Origin: Agrostemma githago
Taxonomy: Eukaryota > Streptophyta > Magnoliopsida > Caryophyllales > Caryophyllaceae
Length of the DNA: 64,000 nt
Assembly (NCBI GenBank): GCA_958450325.1
Contig: OY288243.1
Coordinates: 35,082,678-35,146,677, forward strand
Direction: 5' to 3'
Part shown: piece by piece, positions 44,554-55,752 of the stretch
Position numbering within the stretch: the first letter of the stretch is position 1
How the letters are laid out: each line of letters starts with the position of its first letter
Made by a program: the position numbers and the translations under genes
Notes under the pieces: generated by a model
The model's input: the letters and a program-made list of their open reading frames with translations, nothing else
The model's database searches: none
Told to the model about the DNA's origin: nothing

Positions 44554-45722
44554 CCTTCGAGCGTGTCTAGTTGCTGGCGGCCTGTCTGTAAGAACACCGC
44601 GTAATCAGAAATTGAACCCAGATCTTGGAAAAAGAAAGGAAAAGTATATCCCGAGCGACACTAGGAAAGAAGACTAGAGACTCGAGAAAGACATCTAAAC
44701 GGATGACTCTATGGGTGGTATAACTTCCTTAGGATTTTGGCTTTGTGGGCCTAATCCCGTTCGAAGGAAGGTCCACGTGAGACTTTTCCCCAGACTTTTG
44801 ACTCGAGTGTATGGACGGACTTTCCTTTGTAGGGGTATGCTCTACGCGGGTTGGTCGTGCCTTGACGGATGAGGCGGACTCGGGAAAGGGGGGAAACTCG
44901 TGATATAAGATCAGCGGAGTTTCGACGCTATAGACCTTCGACATACTATGCAAAGACCCGACACACGGCTAGACGGTAGGTCCTATAATAAGGAAGGTTT
45001 ACTAGGAAAGTTGGATGTTTGAATTTTGAATATTAAGTGGATGAATTTCCGAGAGTTTGGAAATTAAAAACGGAATTTCGAAAACCAAGATTAGAATTTT
45101 GAAAATTCAGAAAATCGAGATGGTGTTGGAAATTCATGAATTAAAATGGGCAGCATGCCGACTAGAGAAAAAGGATATTTTGAGTCAAATCATTTGATCC
45201 TAAATTTCGGCGGCATTCCAAATATTGAAAGTTGGATATTTTGAAAAGACGGGTCCCGAAACGGACAGCATTTCGGGTTTTTTTCAAAATTTGGATGTTT
45301 TTTTGGAAAGATGCATTTTTTTTTTTGAAATGACGGTTTTTTGAAGAATGACACGGAAACCAAGTAGCACGTAGTCGAACAAGCATTATGACGACGCTTA
45401 TGTATGCTTTACACTAAGTCTCGGTCGGTCAAAGTAGGGTCTATACCAACAACGATAGCATTCTCACGAAACGGGACGGACTTCCTAGCCGATTTGGAAC
45501 TAGGACCTGCCGTAAAACCCCGGTGAGTTCCGCCATCGAAGTCTTTAGTGCACCCATGTAGGAATGCACCGTGGTATAGTGGGACGTCGGTCACAAGTAA
45601 CCGGCCCGGGCAAAATTTGGGTTATGCATGAACCATTAAACTAATGCGCGCACACTAATATTCGAACGATTTCTCTTCGAGTCTCACCCTAGGAACCCCG
45701 ATGACATGTAGTACATCAGGTA
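44554..45722 (-). other. Leader of element C, no gene
   Basis: About 1.2 kb between gag and primer site, related to the leaders of A and B. No reading frame with features. Confidence 0.65.
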
Positions 45723-45740
45723 TCCCCAGCGGAGTCGCCA
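45723..45740 (-). promoter_or_regulatory. Primer-binding site of element C
   Basis: Minus strand TGGCGACTCCGCTGGGGA, identical to element A, three bases from the LTR. Confidence 0.8.
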
Positions 45741-46729
45741 AATTGTGGACATGACGTAGGTCCACCCCGACGCGGCCACGCGCGGGTTTGGGTAGGCGAA
45801 TGAATCTCGTGGTGAGATTGTTCTCGGGTTCGAAATTTAAGTCAAAATGGAGTCGCCACCGAATTTTGTGGTTATTCGGAACCATACGAGTCCACTCTAT
45901 GTCGTCATGGGCTATACACAAAGTAAGCCACTTCGATTTCAGAGTTCATTGGGCTCGTCCCTTTGCATTGCAATATCGATACCGTATAAACCGGCTTTCG
46001 TATATAGAATGACTCTCGTGCGCCAAGGGTTTCGGACATCCGGAAACCAAGGTTCTGAGTAAGGGGTGAGGGTACGTGTTGGGAAGCCCACTAAGGACAC
46101 CCAACCCCGCCCGCACATGGCGGCCTCTACTAAGACATCGTTCGTGTTCGTGTTCGTGTGCGCGCGCTAGTAAAACGATTAAATGATATGCAAACAGCGT
46201 TTTCGGGCTAGCATATGAATAGTATGTGAACTACGTCATTTAATGCATCTTAATTTGTAGTCGAAATGATTTAGCATGCGAGGTTCATTTATAAAGCGAT
46301 AAGCAAGTAAATAAATGAAACTCAAACGTAAATAACGTACAAGTTACACGGGCGGAAATACAACCCGGCCAATACGAAAATAAACGGAACAAATAGATAA
46401 TAAAAAAGATAGGAACGGACCCGTATGTAAACTTGACCGCGAAAATGTGTAATTGGACTAACCCCGCTTAAATGCACATTATGTTGTACATCAAACGAAG
46501 GACGGGGACATAGGACCTAGGCGTGATGCTAGCCCGATCCTATGCCTCGATGCCTTGTCCCGACTTATCACGTCGAAAAACCGATCAAAGTCGTTAAGGT
46601 GTCGTGATGGACGTGAGTTTTGGAAAGTGGGTTCACGTGATTGACTTTACACGTGTCGACTAAAAGTCGTAAAACAAGCGAGGCTTAAATGTTGCATTTA
46701 AGCTCTCGGTTTTCTGGGTTACAGGACCC

Positions 46730-46907
46730 ACTCGGTCGAGTCATGGTCTGACTCGGTCGAGTGCGTCCTCAAAAAAAGTTGCTGCCCAATGTTATGGACG
46801 CTACTCGATCAAGTGGCCTAAGCACTCGGTCGAGTAGCCCCTCGAAAAAGGGTCTGCCCAGTTTTACGGACGCTACTCGATCGAGTGGCTTATGCACTCG
46901 GTCGAGT
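46730..46907. repeat. Three palindrome-pair cassettes in LTR C, period 72-73 bp
   Basis: Cores begin at 46730/46751, 46803/46824 and 46875/46896: every pair has a 21-bp step, and cassettes are 73 and 72 bp apart. The linker has CTGCCCA, the complement of the TGGGCAG word in the Athila and B cassettes, so the cassette is the same unit in the opposite orientation. One arm is mutated (CAAGT). Confidence 0.92.
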
Positions 46908-47803
46908 AGCCCCTGTACGAGTGTTGACTCGTCTTGTTTTTGAGGTTTAAAATCGACGGTCGGTCGAATTAAATGCAAATATCGCATGATTTGAATTTAA
47001 CTCGACCTCCGGTACTATAATCGTGTACATGTACGATTATAATACCGTTGTCGGGGTTTTATGAAAACGTTTACGTTAGAAAGTTTGAATTAGCGACGGA
47101 ATGCCTCCCTCTACGTCACGATTTCGAAACTAACCCTTTCGGGTTATGTGATGTCGGTTTTCGTGTCAACGGGTTCCGCACTAATTAAAATGGGATCGAA
47201 TGCGTTCAACTATGATTAGTCGCGATCACGTCACGCCCTTGAGTACATTGGGGCGGGGCTCCTCGAAAGGGCTCCACCTCCGTCGTTGCTCGTAAAGGGA
47301 TTAGACGGATTTTAGGCGACGATTATAGTCAAACGAATCCGAAACCGAATTTTTGATACTAATATATATACGCGGTATGATAGTAATGTTAGTAAACGAA
47401 AATGTAAAAGTTAGGATGTTAGAATGTAAGGTGTTAGGATGTTAGAATTACGATACTAGTATAGATATAAAATTAACAATACAAAAAAAACGTAAATAAA
47501 GAGAACGAAGATTGAGATGGGGTTTAGGACAGCCTCAACATACATGCTTAGTAAGGACCTCGGAAATGGACTCGCGAATAGTGACGGGACGTCGGAGTAT
47601 CGAGGATGAATGTGAGTTATGGTGTATGTGTGTGTGTGTGGATGGATTGTCGGTTTTTCGAGGGACAAGGGACTCGGTTTTTGGTGTGTATTTGCTTAGG
47701 GTTGTAGGGTAGAGAGTGTGGCTGAAATGTGAGGTAAATGTAGGTAAAATTGGGTTGGTAAAAGTTGATCCAAAGTTTTTGAAATGAGTGAGGGTCATGG
47801 GGT

Positions 47804-47941
47804 ATTTATAGAGTTTACCCCACGACCTAGGGTCACTCGATCGAGTGGCCCTAGTGCACTCGGTCGAGTGCCCTAGAAAATGGGCCTGATCCGGTTTTTG
47901 ACGCTCCACTCGACCGAGTGGGTCAAACCACTCGATCGAGT
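47804..47941 (-). promoter_or_regulatory. LTR promoter of C: TATA box and two palindrome pairs
   Basis: On the minus strand, palindromes at 47930/47908 (22 bp) and 47858/47835 (23 bp), 73 bp between pairs, precede TATAAATA at 47811-47804 by 23 bp. Same layout as B and D. Confidence 0.65.
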
Positions 47942-48338
47942 GGATCAGGTAAATCGAGGTAAAAGAGGAAGGGTTTGACTTTGTTGATTGTGTGATCTTT
48001 TTTGAAAATGGGGTTGGGCGCCATCTTCTAGAAGGTGTACTTGGGCTGTTTTTGTGACGGGTTCGTCTTTGACCGGGTTTTGACCCGGTCGCCAAAAGAC
48101 GGGATTTATTTTTGGTGTCGGTTTTGGCCCAAATTAGTCTTATTTTGCTCGGAACGACCCACTGGGCCTGAATTTGAGGTCCGTTTTGTGAGATTATTAC
48201 TCCGCTAAAAGTCCATGCCAGATATTATTGATTTCGGGTCCAAATCCGAGTATACTAAGTCACGTTTGCGTCCGATCATCATCGGGTGTTTGTCGGGAAC
48301 TGCTATAGACACTAGCAGGCAAAATGCGGGTGTCTACA

Positions 48339-49302
48339 ATTAGAGTTATGAGAATAACCTAATTCTACCTTCTCATCTCCTATAAAAGAAGGTTCATATG
48401 ATGAACCATAATATGGAATAAAGAGTATTGACTTATAATATATTCGTCTTATAAAGAGTTATAAGAGAGATATAGAGAGAAGTTGTGAGACGGTCTCACG
48501 TACCTTTATACTAGCATATACGTCGCAGTTCTGTACCCGTGTGGATACCAAAGAAGGCATCACGTTTGGGGTGCTTTATTCTGTTAGTGGGAATTATTTA
48601 TTCTGTCCGTGGAGATTTATTTATTCCGTCCGTGGAGATTATATGTATTTCTGGGTTTATTATACTTCTTGTAAATACGCTGTTCCGCTGCAAATAAGGT
48701 ATAATTGTTATCACTCTTCTTTTGTCTTTTCGGTTAATACTTGTAACAGATCCAGGGTTTAAGGGTTGTAACCTGATACCACTGTAGGGATACAACCATT
48801 AAACCCAAGGACATGTTACGAGTATTAACCGAAAAGACAAAAGTAGAGGGATACAATTATGCCTTATTTGCAGCGGAACAACGTATTAATAAGAAGTATA
48901 ATAAACCCATAAATATATATAATCTTCACGGACAGAATAAATAATCTTCCACGGACAGAATAAATAATTCCCACGGACAGAATAAAGCACCCAAAACGTG
49001 ATGACTCCTTTGGTATCCACACGGGTACGGAACTGCGACGTATATGCTAGTATGATGGTACATGAGACCGTCTCACAACTTCTCTCTATATCTCTCTTAT
49101 AACTCCTTATAAGAAGAATACTCCGTATATATATTATGAGTCAATACTCTTAATCTCATATATTGTTTCATCATATGAACCTCCTCATATAGGAGATGAG
49201 AAGGTAGAATTAGGTTATTTTCATAACTCTAATTACCATTATTAGTATAACTCTAATTACCATAACCCGACAACGCAGCTGGGTCCGTATTACTACTGAC
49301 CC
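48339..49302. repeat. Long inverted LTR pair with primer-site sequence in its loop
   Basis: 48339 to about 48770 (plus 37922-38003 left of element C) and about 48785-49302 are inverted copies of one LTR-like sequence of roughly 0.5 kb. The loop of about 20 bp, ACCTGATACCACTGTAGGGA, read on the minus strand contains an LTR end (CCCTACA) followed by TGGTATCAG, the initiator tRNA-Met primer-site core. Both arms carry repeated CACGGACAGAATAAAT words (about 22-bp period) and GAGACGGTCTC. The arms differ by scattered bases, so this is not a very recent duplication. No coding sequence is present. Confidence 0.8.
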
Positions 49303-49636
49303 GATATATATTTAATATATCGATATATATTAATAATATCCCGTACACATTGTGTGTGACCCAATGAGCCCACTTAAGACTACCAGACACGTAACCAATT
49401 TACATGTCAACCCGACATCGACTTCTAGCAAGGCATATAGGATACATAGACTTAAGCGGGTTAATCTGTAGGACAGTGGACATAACTCTTTCAGTCTCTT
49501 ACTTGTACATGTCCTCTCAAGAACGACGTTAAGTCTCTTTGCTACTATTGTCTCCAATTGAGAATGAGGTAAGAAGAAGTGTCATCCTCGCATGTCTCAA
49601 TCTTTTAGTCGAATCTTTGAGTTGACTTGTTAAAAG
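49303..49636. other. Gene-free spacer between LTR copies
   Basis: AT-rich start (GATATATATTTAATATATCG) followed by sequence without a convincing reading frame. It could be interior or flank of the retroelement that supplied the three LTR copies. Confidence 0.4.
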
Positions 49637-49765
49637 AGTATACTAATAATCTAATTATGGTAATTAGAGTTACCTAATTCTACCTTCTCATCTCCTATAT
49701 AAGGACGTTGACTCATAATATATTCGTCTCATGAAGAATATAAGAAAGATATAAAGAAGTCACTT
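49637..49765 (+). mobile_element. Partial LTR (third copy) with TATA box upstream of the BEACH gene
   Basis: TATACTAATAATCTAATTATGG onward matches the inverted LTR arms up to ATATAAAGAAGT, then stops. It carries CCTATATAAGG at about 49695-49705 in plus orientation, a good TATA box. The host leader sequence starts directly after it. Confidence 0.7.
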
Positions 49766-50832
49766 TCGCTTCTCGTCGTCGGCGATTTATCCTTACTCGC
49801 TGGAAAGAACCTGACCCAAATTAAATTACACAAATTTAAGATAATAAAACAATTAACAAAACAGACGGAGTAACATAGACAATTGAGAAGACCTCAAATC
49901 TTCTTCCCTTCGTCATTTCGCTTCTCTCGCGCTCATTTCCTCGAACATCGTCCGATCTCCCTCGATTTTCCGACCACTCCGATCGCCTCGATTTTCCGTT
50001 CACTCCGATCCCCGATCACATTACCGGATCATTCGTAACGGTAGCGTCTCTCTTATCCAATATCAATTTATCCTAGTATTTTGGATGTTCTTTCTTTCTT
50101 TTTTTTGTTTCTTTTTTGATGCAGTTCAGTTTGATCTGTAACATTAACCTCACATTGAGTAGGTTTAGATGACGAATGACTTACCGTGTGTTTCTGAGTA
50201 GATCGTGCTGCATTTCTCATTTACGATTTTGTTAATTCCAATTTTGACGGATTTAACTGCTTTGAATTGAGCATTTATCGGCTAATTAGGTATTTGTGCT
50301 ACTGATATGGCTTCATTTGTGTATGATTCTGTTAGCTTTAGTTTTGACGGATTTACTGCTTTAAATTGAGTAATCATCGACTAATTAGGTATTTGGGCTA
50401 CTGATATGGCTGCATGTTGACTTACTTGATTGTAGTTAATTCATGTTATTTTCATTTACGTTGCATTGTTAAAGATGATTTCATGGTAAGTATGAAGAGG
50501 AAGTGAAATTTAAGGTTGTACGTACTTATTAATGTACTTCTATATAAAACATTGAAGGATTTTTGTTGTTTAGCGAATAGACTTGAAGGATAGTCCTTTT
50601 TTATAAGGAAGATGAAAATTATGAGGTTGTGTTAGATACATTGTTTAGTGAAATGACACGATGATGGGATAATTTTGAGGATAGTTCTTTTATAAGGAAG
50701 ATGAATAGTATTAGGTTCTGTTAGATGGATTTTTATTGTTCATTATTAAGTTGTTGACGTAGCCTGATGAATCTTTCAGGTAGTTGCCTGTAAAGATTTA
50801 GCATGAGAGTGTACTAGGTCAAAAAAAGTGAT
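49766..50832 (+). other. 5' leader and leader intron of the BEACH gene
   Basis: CT-rich sequence (49880-50040, repeated CTCCGATC and TCGATTTTCCG) is typical of a plant 5' untranslated exon. A donor is likely near 50041 (G|GTAGCG) and an acceptor at 50779 (TTTCAG|GTAG), giving a leader intron of about 740 bp. Exact ends need transcript data. A four-codon upstream ORF lies at 50803-50817. Confidence 0.55.
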
Positions 50833-52831
50833 ATGACAGAGGAAGAGGAAATCAAACATGCTGATATTTTGGGGGATGGGTTACATTTGGATGAAAAAGG
50901 AGGTGCTGGAATTGAAAAAGAAGTAGGGAAACAACCAATATCGTCGACTCGTGACATTATTATTGGTTGTTCGGTAGAGGTAGTGGATAGCTTTGCTGTT
51001 GGTGTTGTTGAAGAGGAGCAGTTTGAGCAGGTTTCACTGAAGGATCAAGGGAAAACCAATGGTGGCCTTCACGGTAGCGATGGCTCAAGTGCATTTTTCG
51101 AACCTGACAATGATGGAAGACCATCTGGTGGGGTTGAGGAAAACCTTGAATTTTCAGGTGGGAATCGTGTAGATAGATTAGATTCGTCCCAGAGTGAAGA
51201 GATGACAGAAGAGCCTGGTAGCTTGAGTGCTGATGATACGAGGAATTCCTCTGTATCTCCCGGCGTTGATGTGTACAATAATTCAGGGTATTCTCCTATG
51301 GAATCCCCACAAAAATTTAAGCCTAAATCGGTAATGCCTAGTGTATCTCCGGAGCTATTGCATTTAATTGATTCTGCTATTATGGGGAAGCCTGAAAGTT
51401 TGGTCAAACTTAAAAACATAGTGAGTGGTCTTGATGCTTTTGGTTATGAAGAGGACAATGATACCATGGCCTTGTTGGTGGTAGATTCACTTCTAGCTAC
51501 GATGGGTGGTGTTGAAAGTTTTGAAGACGATGAGGATAATAACCCACCCAGTGTTATGTTGAACTCTAGGGCTGCAATTGTTTCAGGCGAGTTAATACCT
51601 TGGCTGCCTTGCGCTGGTGATGGCATGGGTCTAATGTCCTCAAGGACGCGTATGGTTAGAGGATTACTTACAATATTACGTGCTTGCACAAGAAATAGAG
51701 CAATGTGCTCAACTGCTGGTTTATTAGGTGTTCTACTTAGATCAGCTGAAAGAATTTTCATGCCTAGTGCTGATTCCGCTGATCATATACATTGGGATGG
51801 CAGCCCTTTATGCTACTGTATTCAATACTTGGCCGGGCATTCTCTTAGTGTCAAGGATTTGCATAGGTGGTTTGAGGTTATCTCAAAGACACTTACTACT
51901 GTGTGGGCACCTCGTTTGATGCTTGCACTTGAGAAGGCTGTGGGTGGAAAGGAATGCCGAGGTCCAGCTTGCACATTTGAGTTTGATGGTGAGAGTTCTG
52001 GTTTACTTGGTCCTGGGGACAGTCGTTGGCCATTCACTAATGGGTATGCATTTGCCACGTGGATCTATATAGAGTCATTTGCTGACACAGTAAACACTGC
52101 GACAGCCGCCGCGGCCATTGCCGCTGCAGCCGCTGCAACAGCTGGCAAATCTTCTCCAATGTCTGCTGCAGCTGCTGCAAGTGCACTTGCTGGCGAAGGT
52201 ACGGCCCACATGCCACGGCTTTTTAGCTTCTTATCTGCAGACAATCAGGGATTGGAGGCTTATTTTCATGCTCAGTTTCTGGTGGTTGAATGTGGGACTG
52301 GCAAGGGAAAGAAGGCTTCTTTGCATTTCACCCATGCATTTAAACCTCAGTGCTGGTATTTCATAGGTTTGGAGCATACTAGCAGACATGGCATAATTGG
52401 CAAGGCAGAGAGCGAGCTGAGACTATATATTGATGGGTCTTTGTATGAGTCCCGTCCTTTTGAGTTTCCTCGGATTTCCAAGCCTCTTGCATTTTGTTGT
52501 GTAGGGACAAATCCCCCTCCGACAATGGCTGGTTTACAACGTCGTCGTCGTCAGTGTCCTCTTTTTGCTGAAATGGGGCCTGTCTATATTTTCAAGGAAC
52601 CAATTGGCCATGATAAGATGAGTCGTTTGGCCGCTAGAGGAGGTGATGCGCTTCCTTCTTTTGGCAGTGGGGTTGGAGTACCTTGGTTGGCAACGAGTGA
52701 CTATGTTCAAAAAATAGCCGAAGAAAGTTCCATACTAGATGCTGAACTGGCTGGTTGTATACATCTTCTGTACCACCCAAGGTTACTTAATGGTCGTTAT
52801 TGTCCAGATGCTTCTCCCAGTGGTGCTGCAG
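50833..52831 (+). CDS. BCHC2: BEACH domain-containing protein C2-like, coding exon 1
   Basis: First coding exon of a large BEACH/WD40 protein of the plant C type (Arabidopsis BCHC2, about 2.9 thousand residues). 666 residues lie in this exon: an acidic, Ser-rich disordered start (1-170); a helical conserved part with MVRGLLTILRACTRNRAMCS (near 275-295); an Ala-rich tract (about 420-455); and a concanavalin A/LamG-like domain (about 460-600) with LFSFLSADNQGLEAYFHAQF and LRLYIDGSLYESRPFEFPR. BEACH proteins act in membrane traffic and endomembrane or RNA-granule functions; the BEACH and WD40 domains lie downstream of this window. The exon ends at GCTGCAG|GTAAAC. The frame runs on into the intron and stops at 52884, but that tail has no homology. 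The start ATG follows a good upstream acceptor. Confidence 0.88.
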
Positions 52832-53020
52832 GTAAACTTGCATTTCCCATTCTCAAAAACATCCTTCTAGAATTACTATATTAAAACACAAAATTATGGT
52901 ACAAAGTACTTAAATCTCTTACATTCCAAATTTGTGAAAATGTTAATATTGTGTTACAAACGGAAAAATTTGCAATTTTTTTTCAAGTTGTAAACCTCTC
53001 CAGGAGACAAAAAAAAAGTA

Positions 53021-53278
53021 CTTTCTCCTTCTTGAATAAGCCCCACTTTCCTTTGTGTGGATTTATTTTTAGTTAGCCCCATTTCTCAATAAGGCAAAAT
53101 TCTTAAAATTTTGTGACCATATTGTCCTTATCAACTTCTTTATATTACCCTTATCTACCCTCATTTAACAGCTTTTTTACTTTATTATGATTAAAAAGAC
53201 CACAAATACCCTCACCTTTTGTTCTTTCCTTGTTCTTTGTGCCCAACCCTTTTGGGGGCTTATTCAAGAAGGAGGGAG
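53021..53278. mobile_element. Stowaway-type MITE in intron 1
   Basis: 258 bp. TIRs are CTTTCTCCTTCTTGAATAAG and the complement of CTTATTCAAGAAGGAGGGAG; TA flanks both sides (53019-53020, 53279-53280). Confidence 0.85.
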
Positions 53279-53323
53279 TAGCTGCTAGTATCTGCTGGAT
53301 GTAAGGGCTATTAATCTATTATA

Positions 53324-54112
53324 CTCCCTCCTATTTTCCATTTGCTTCCCTCTCTCCTTATTAACACCTAGGTTGCACGGTCATTCCTCCAAACCAACGT
53401 GTCGTGTCGGACACCGACACACGTCGGACACACGACGATACGTGTCGGACACTTGGAAAACTGTGTCCGATTTTTTTAATTTATTCGGACACGTATCGGA
53501 CAAGGTTCGTTATATTTGGAGACGTGTCTGGCCCGGTTCGTAATATTTAGAGACTCGTCGGACATACCTAACGTTGTTTTATTGGGTTCCAGATTTAATA
53601 AATGATAATATTGTAGGTTTACGGTGGTTAATTGATGCTATAAACACTTATTATAACTAACTAATAATTATATTATAGTGGTACAATTGTTTGAATTTTT
53701 AAGATTTGATTTTTAACTTCAAATTCATAAGACTTTAATTTTTGTTTTATTATTTTACGATAATTGTGACAGTGTAAGTAACCAAACGTATATCTTAGGT
53801 ATAAAAATCTTCAAATTCTCTTTATTTAAATATGTATATTGATTTTTTTCCTGCCGTGTCCTACAAAATTTGGAATGCCGTGTCACGTGTCCGATATGTG
53901 CTCGTATCGGTGCAACCTAGATTAACACTAGTCCCTTTTCTTCTCTCTTTCCTTTTTTGGATGTACTCTTAATCATTCTTTATTCATCCTTCAATTCTAT
54001 ATTCTTTTTGTTTACACAACCTCACCATCTCTTCACTCTATACCCCCACTTTTTACTCTTTTCTTAATTTCCTCCCAAAAGAAAGGGGAAGAAAATGGAT
54101 AATAGGAGGGAG
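53324..54112. mobile_element. Stowaway-type MITE in intron 1, split by a hAT MITE
   Basis: TIRs CTCCCTCCTATTTTCCAT and the complement at the right end, with TA on both sides (53322-53323, 54113-54114). The original element is about 230 bp; a 553-bp hAT MITE sits inside it. Confidence 0.88.
53368..53920. mobile_element. hAT-type MITE nested in the Stowaway MITE
   Basis: 553 bp, perfect 11-bp TIRs CTAGGTTGCAC / GTGCAACCTAG and the 8-bp target duplication ATTAACAC (53360-53367, 53921-53928). Near the left end it has dense ACGTGTCGGACAC-type repeats, partly matched at the right (GTGTCACGTGTCCGA). No coding capacity. Confidence 0.93.
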
Positions 54113-54964
54113 TACATGTTTACCTTATGTTTGTTTTAATCTTGGTATTACTGGCATCAACACTATTGTCCAAGGTCAAAAGTTTGATAACTTGGTGGTT
54201 CGCCTTAGACAATCTTCTTCATAATCATTATTGTTTTATGCGAGTTAGGAAAAGAATAAAAATAACACCGACTGGACTTTGCTTTCCTAATAGAACAATT
54301 TGACCCTTATATAAGTGCAGGGTTGTTCCAAAATTTTGTACCGAGATAAGACGGTGTTCCTTTGAATTTTGCATAGAAAATCGAGATCGTAATTATGAAG
54401 ATTGTTCTGCAGAATGTTTCTTTTTGTCACAGATTTTTCATGTCTATATATGTGCTTATATATAGATGACAAAGAGGCATGGAAATTTCCCACCAGATTT
54501 CCCGTTAGAGTTCCGTATGAACCCTATACTGTAAATTCTCAAATAATTACGTAAGCGTACACTCAGTACTACCCGAACTTACATTATATTATATCGAACT
54601 TACCATCTGTGAACCAAACTCCGGTACGCTAAAATGGGCCGGTAATTACACTTAAATCACCAACAATTATTGCATTGTTTAGACGTTAGATTGTCTAATG
54701 TAGGTGCTCCTCTCAAGGGCCATTCTTCTTCTGTAATCCCTAGCAGCTCCTTAACTTGTTAATGTTATTACCTTTGCTTGACGAAGGGTAAAATCGATTA
54801 TTCCTCGGCCTAGGAAATCAGCAATTATTTTCTGGTCTTATTTTGGGAGAGTCTTCTGGTGTATTTCCTTTCCAGTCAGAACCATGTGTTTAGTTTTGAT
54901 TTTAAGTGAAATACTTCCAGTATTGTGAATTTATAATGCCTTGAAATTACGGTGTGTTTGTTAG

Positions 54965-55752
54965 GTGCTGTTCGAAGACCAGCTGAAGTTCTTGGGCAAG
55001 TACATGTTGCTTCAAGGATGAGGCCTGTTGAGGCTTTATGGGCATTGGCTTATGGGGGTCCAATGTCTTTACTTACCTTAACAGTAACAAAGGTAAATAA
55101 AGACAGTTTGGAGCCTGAACCTGGGAACCTTAGTTTATCGCTTGCCACAGCTGCAGTTGCTGCTCCAATATTTAGAATTATTGCCATGGCTATGCAACAC
55201 CCTGGAAATAATGAAGAGATATGTCGTGCTCGAGGTCCTGAAGTGCTGTCAAGGATCTTGAACTATCTCTTACAGTCCCTGTCTTCTTTCGATGTAAGAC
55301 ACCGAGATGGTGTGGGAGATGAAGAGCTTGTTGCAGCTATTGTCTCATTGTGCCACGCTCAGAAACATAATCATGCACTGAAGGTGCAGCTTTTCAGCAC
55401 ACTTCTGCTGGACCTTAAGAGTTGGAGCCTGTGCAACTATGGACTGCAGAAGAAACTCTTGTCGTCTTTGGCTGATATGGTGTTTACCGAATCTTCTGTT
55501 ATGCGAGATGCAAATGCTATCCAGATGCTTCTTGATGGCTGCAGAAGATGTTACTGGACCGTTCGAGAGAGGGATTCAGTCAAAACTTTTTCTCTGAATG
55601 AGGATAAACGTCCTGTTGGTGAAGTAAATGCCCTGATTGATGAACTTCTTGTGGTAATTGAACTTCTAATGGTAGCTGCACCACCTTCACTGGCTGCGGA
55701 TGATATGCGTTGTTTGCTTTGCTTCTTGGTAGATTGCCCTCAACTTAACCAG
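54965..55752 (+). CDS. BCHC2: BEACH domain-containing protein C2-like, coding exon 2
   Basis: 263 codons, phase-matched to exon 1. Begins AVRRPAEVLGQVHVASRMRP, followed by WALAYGGPMSLL and an alpha-helical armadillo-like region (DUF4704-type part of BEACH proteins), ending in LLCFLVDCPQLNQ|GTAATG at a phase-0 donor. The upstream open frame from 54952 is intron; the AG at 54963-54964 is the acceptor. The reading frame after the donor stops at once (GTAATGTAA). The next exon is not in the window. Confidence 0.88.

Larger units (their letters stand above)
38004..48338 (-). mobile_element. Element C: Tat-type LTR retrotransposon, defective
   Basis: Minus strand, 10.3 kb, target duplication ATTAG (37999-38003 and 48339-48343). 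Its 5' LTR is complete (45744-48338), but its 3' LTR is reduced to the last 17 bp (38004-38020), joined directly to pol near the start of integrase. It contains gag, protease, RT, RNase H and aRNH, broken by a Cassandra element, a hAT MITE, two one-base deletions and a stop. Because the target duplication is intact, the internal deletion occurred after insertion or was present in the inserted copy. Confidence 0.9.
45744..48338 (-). mobile_element. 5' LTR of element C
   Basis: 2595 bp; on the minus strand TGTAGACACCCGC...ATGTCCACA. A TATA box (minus TATAAATA) lies at 47804-47811. Two palindrome clusters occur, at 46730-46907 and 47835-47941. The LTR resembles D most closely. Confidence 0.88.
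52832..54964 (+). other. Coding intron 1 of the BEACH gene, with MITEs
   Basis: 2133 bp, GT at 52832 and AG at 54963-54964 (TTTGTTAG). It splits a Gly codon (phase 1). It holds Stowaway-type MITEs at 53021-53278 and 53324-54112, the latter with a nested hAT MITE; the rest is AT-rich intron sequence. Confidence 0.85.

Noticed and set aside
47620..47645. GT-rich microsatellite in LTR C
   Set aside because: A short ordinary simple repeat with no further structure.
52832..52884. Extension of BEACH exon 1 to the stop at 52884
   Set aside because: A consensus donor (CAG|GTAAAC) precedes it, the tail has no family resemblance, and the protein continues in phase at 54965.
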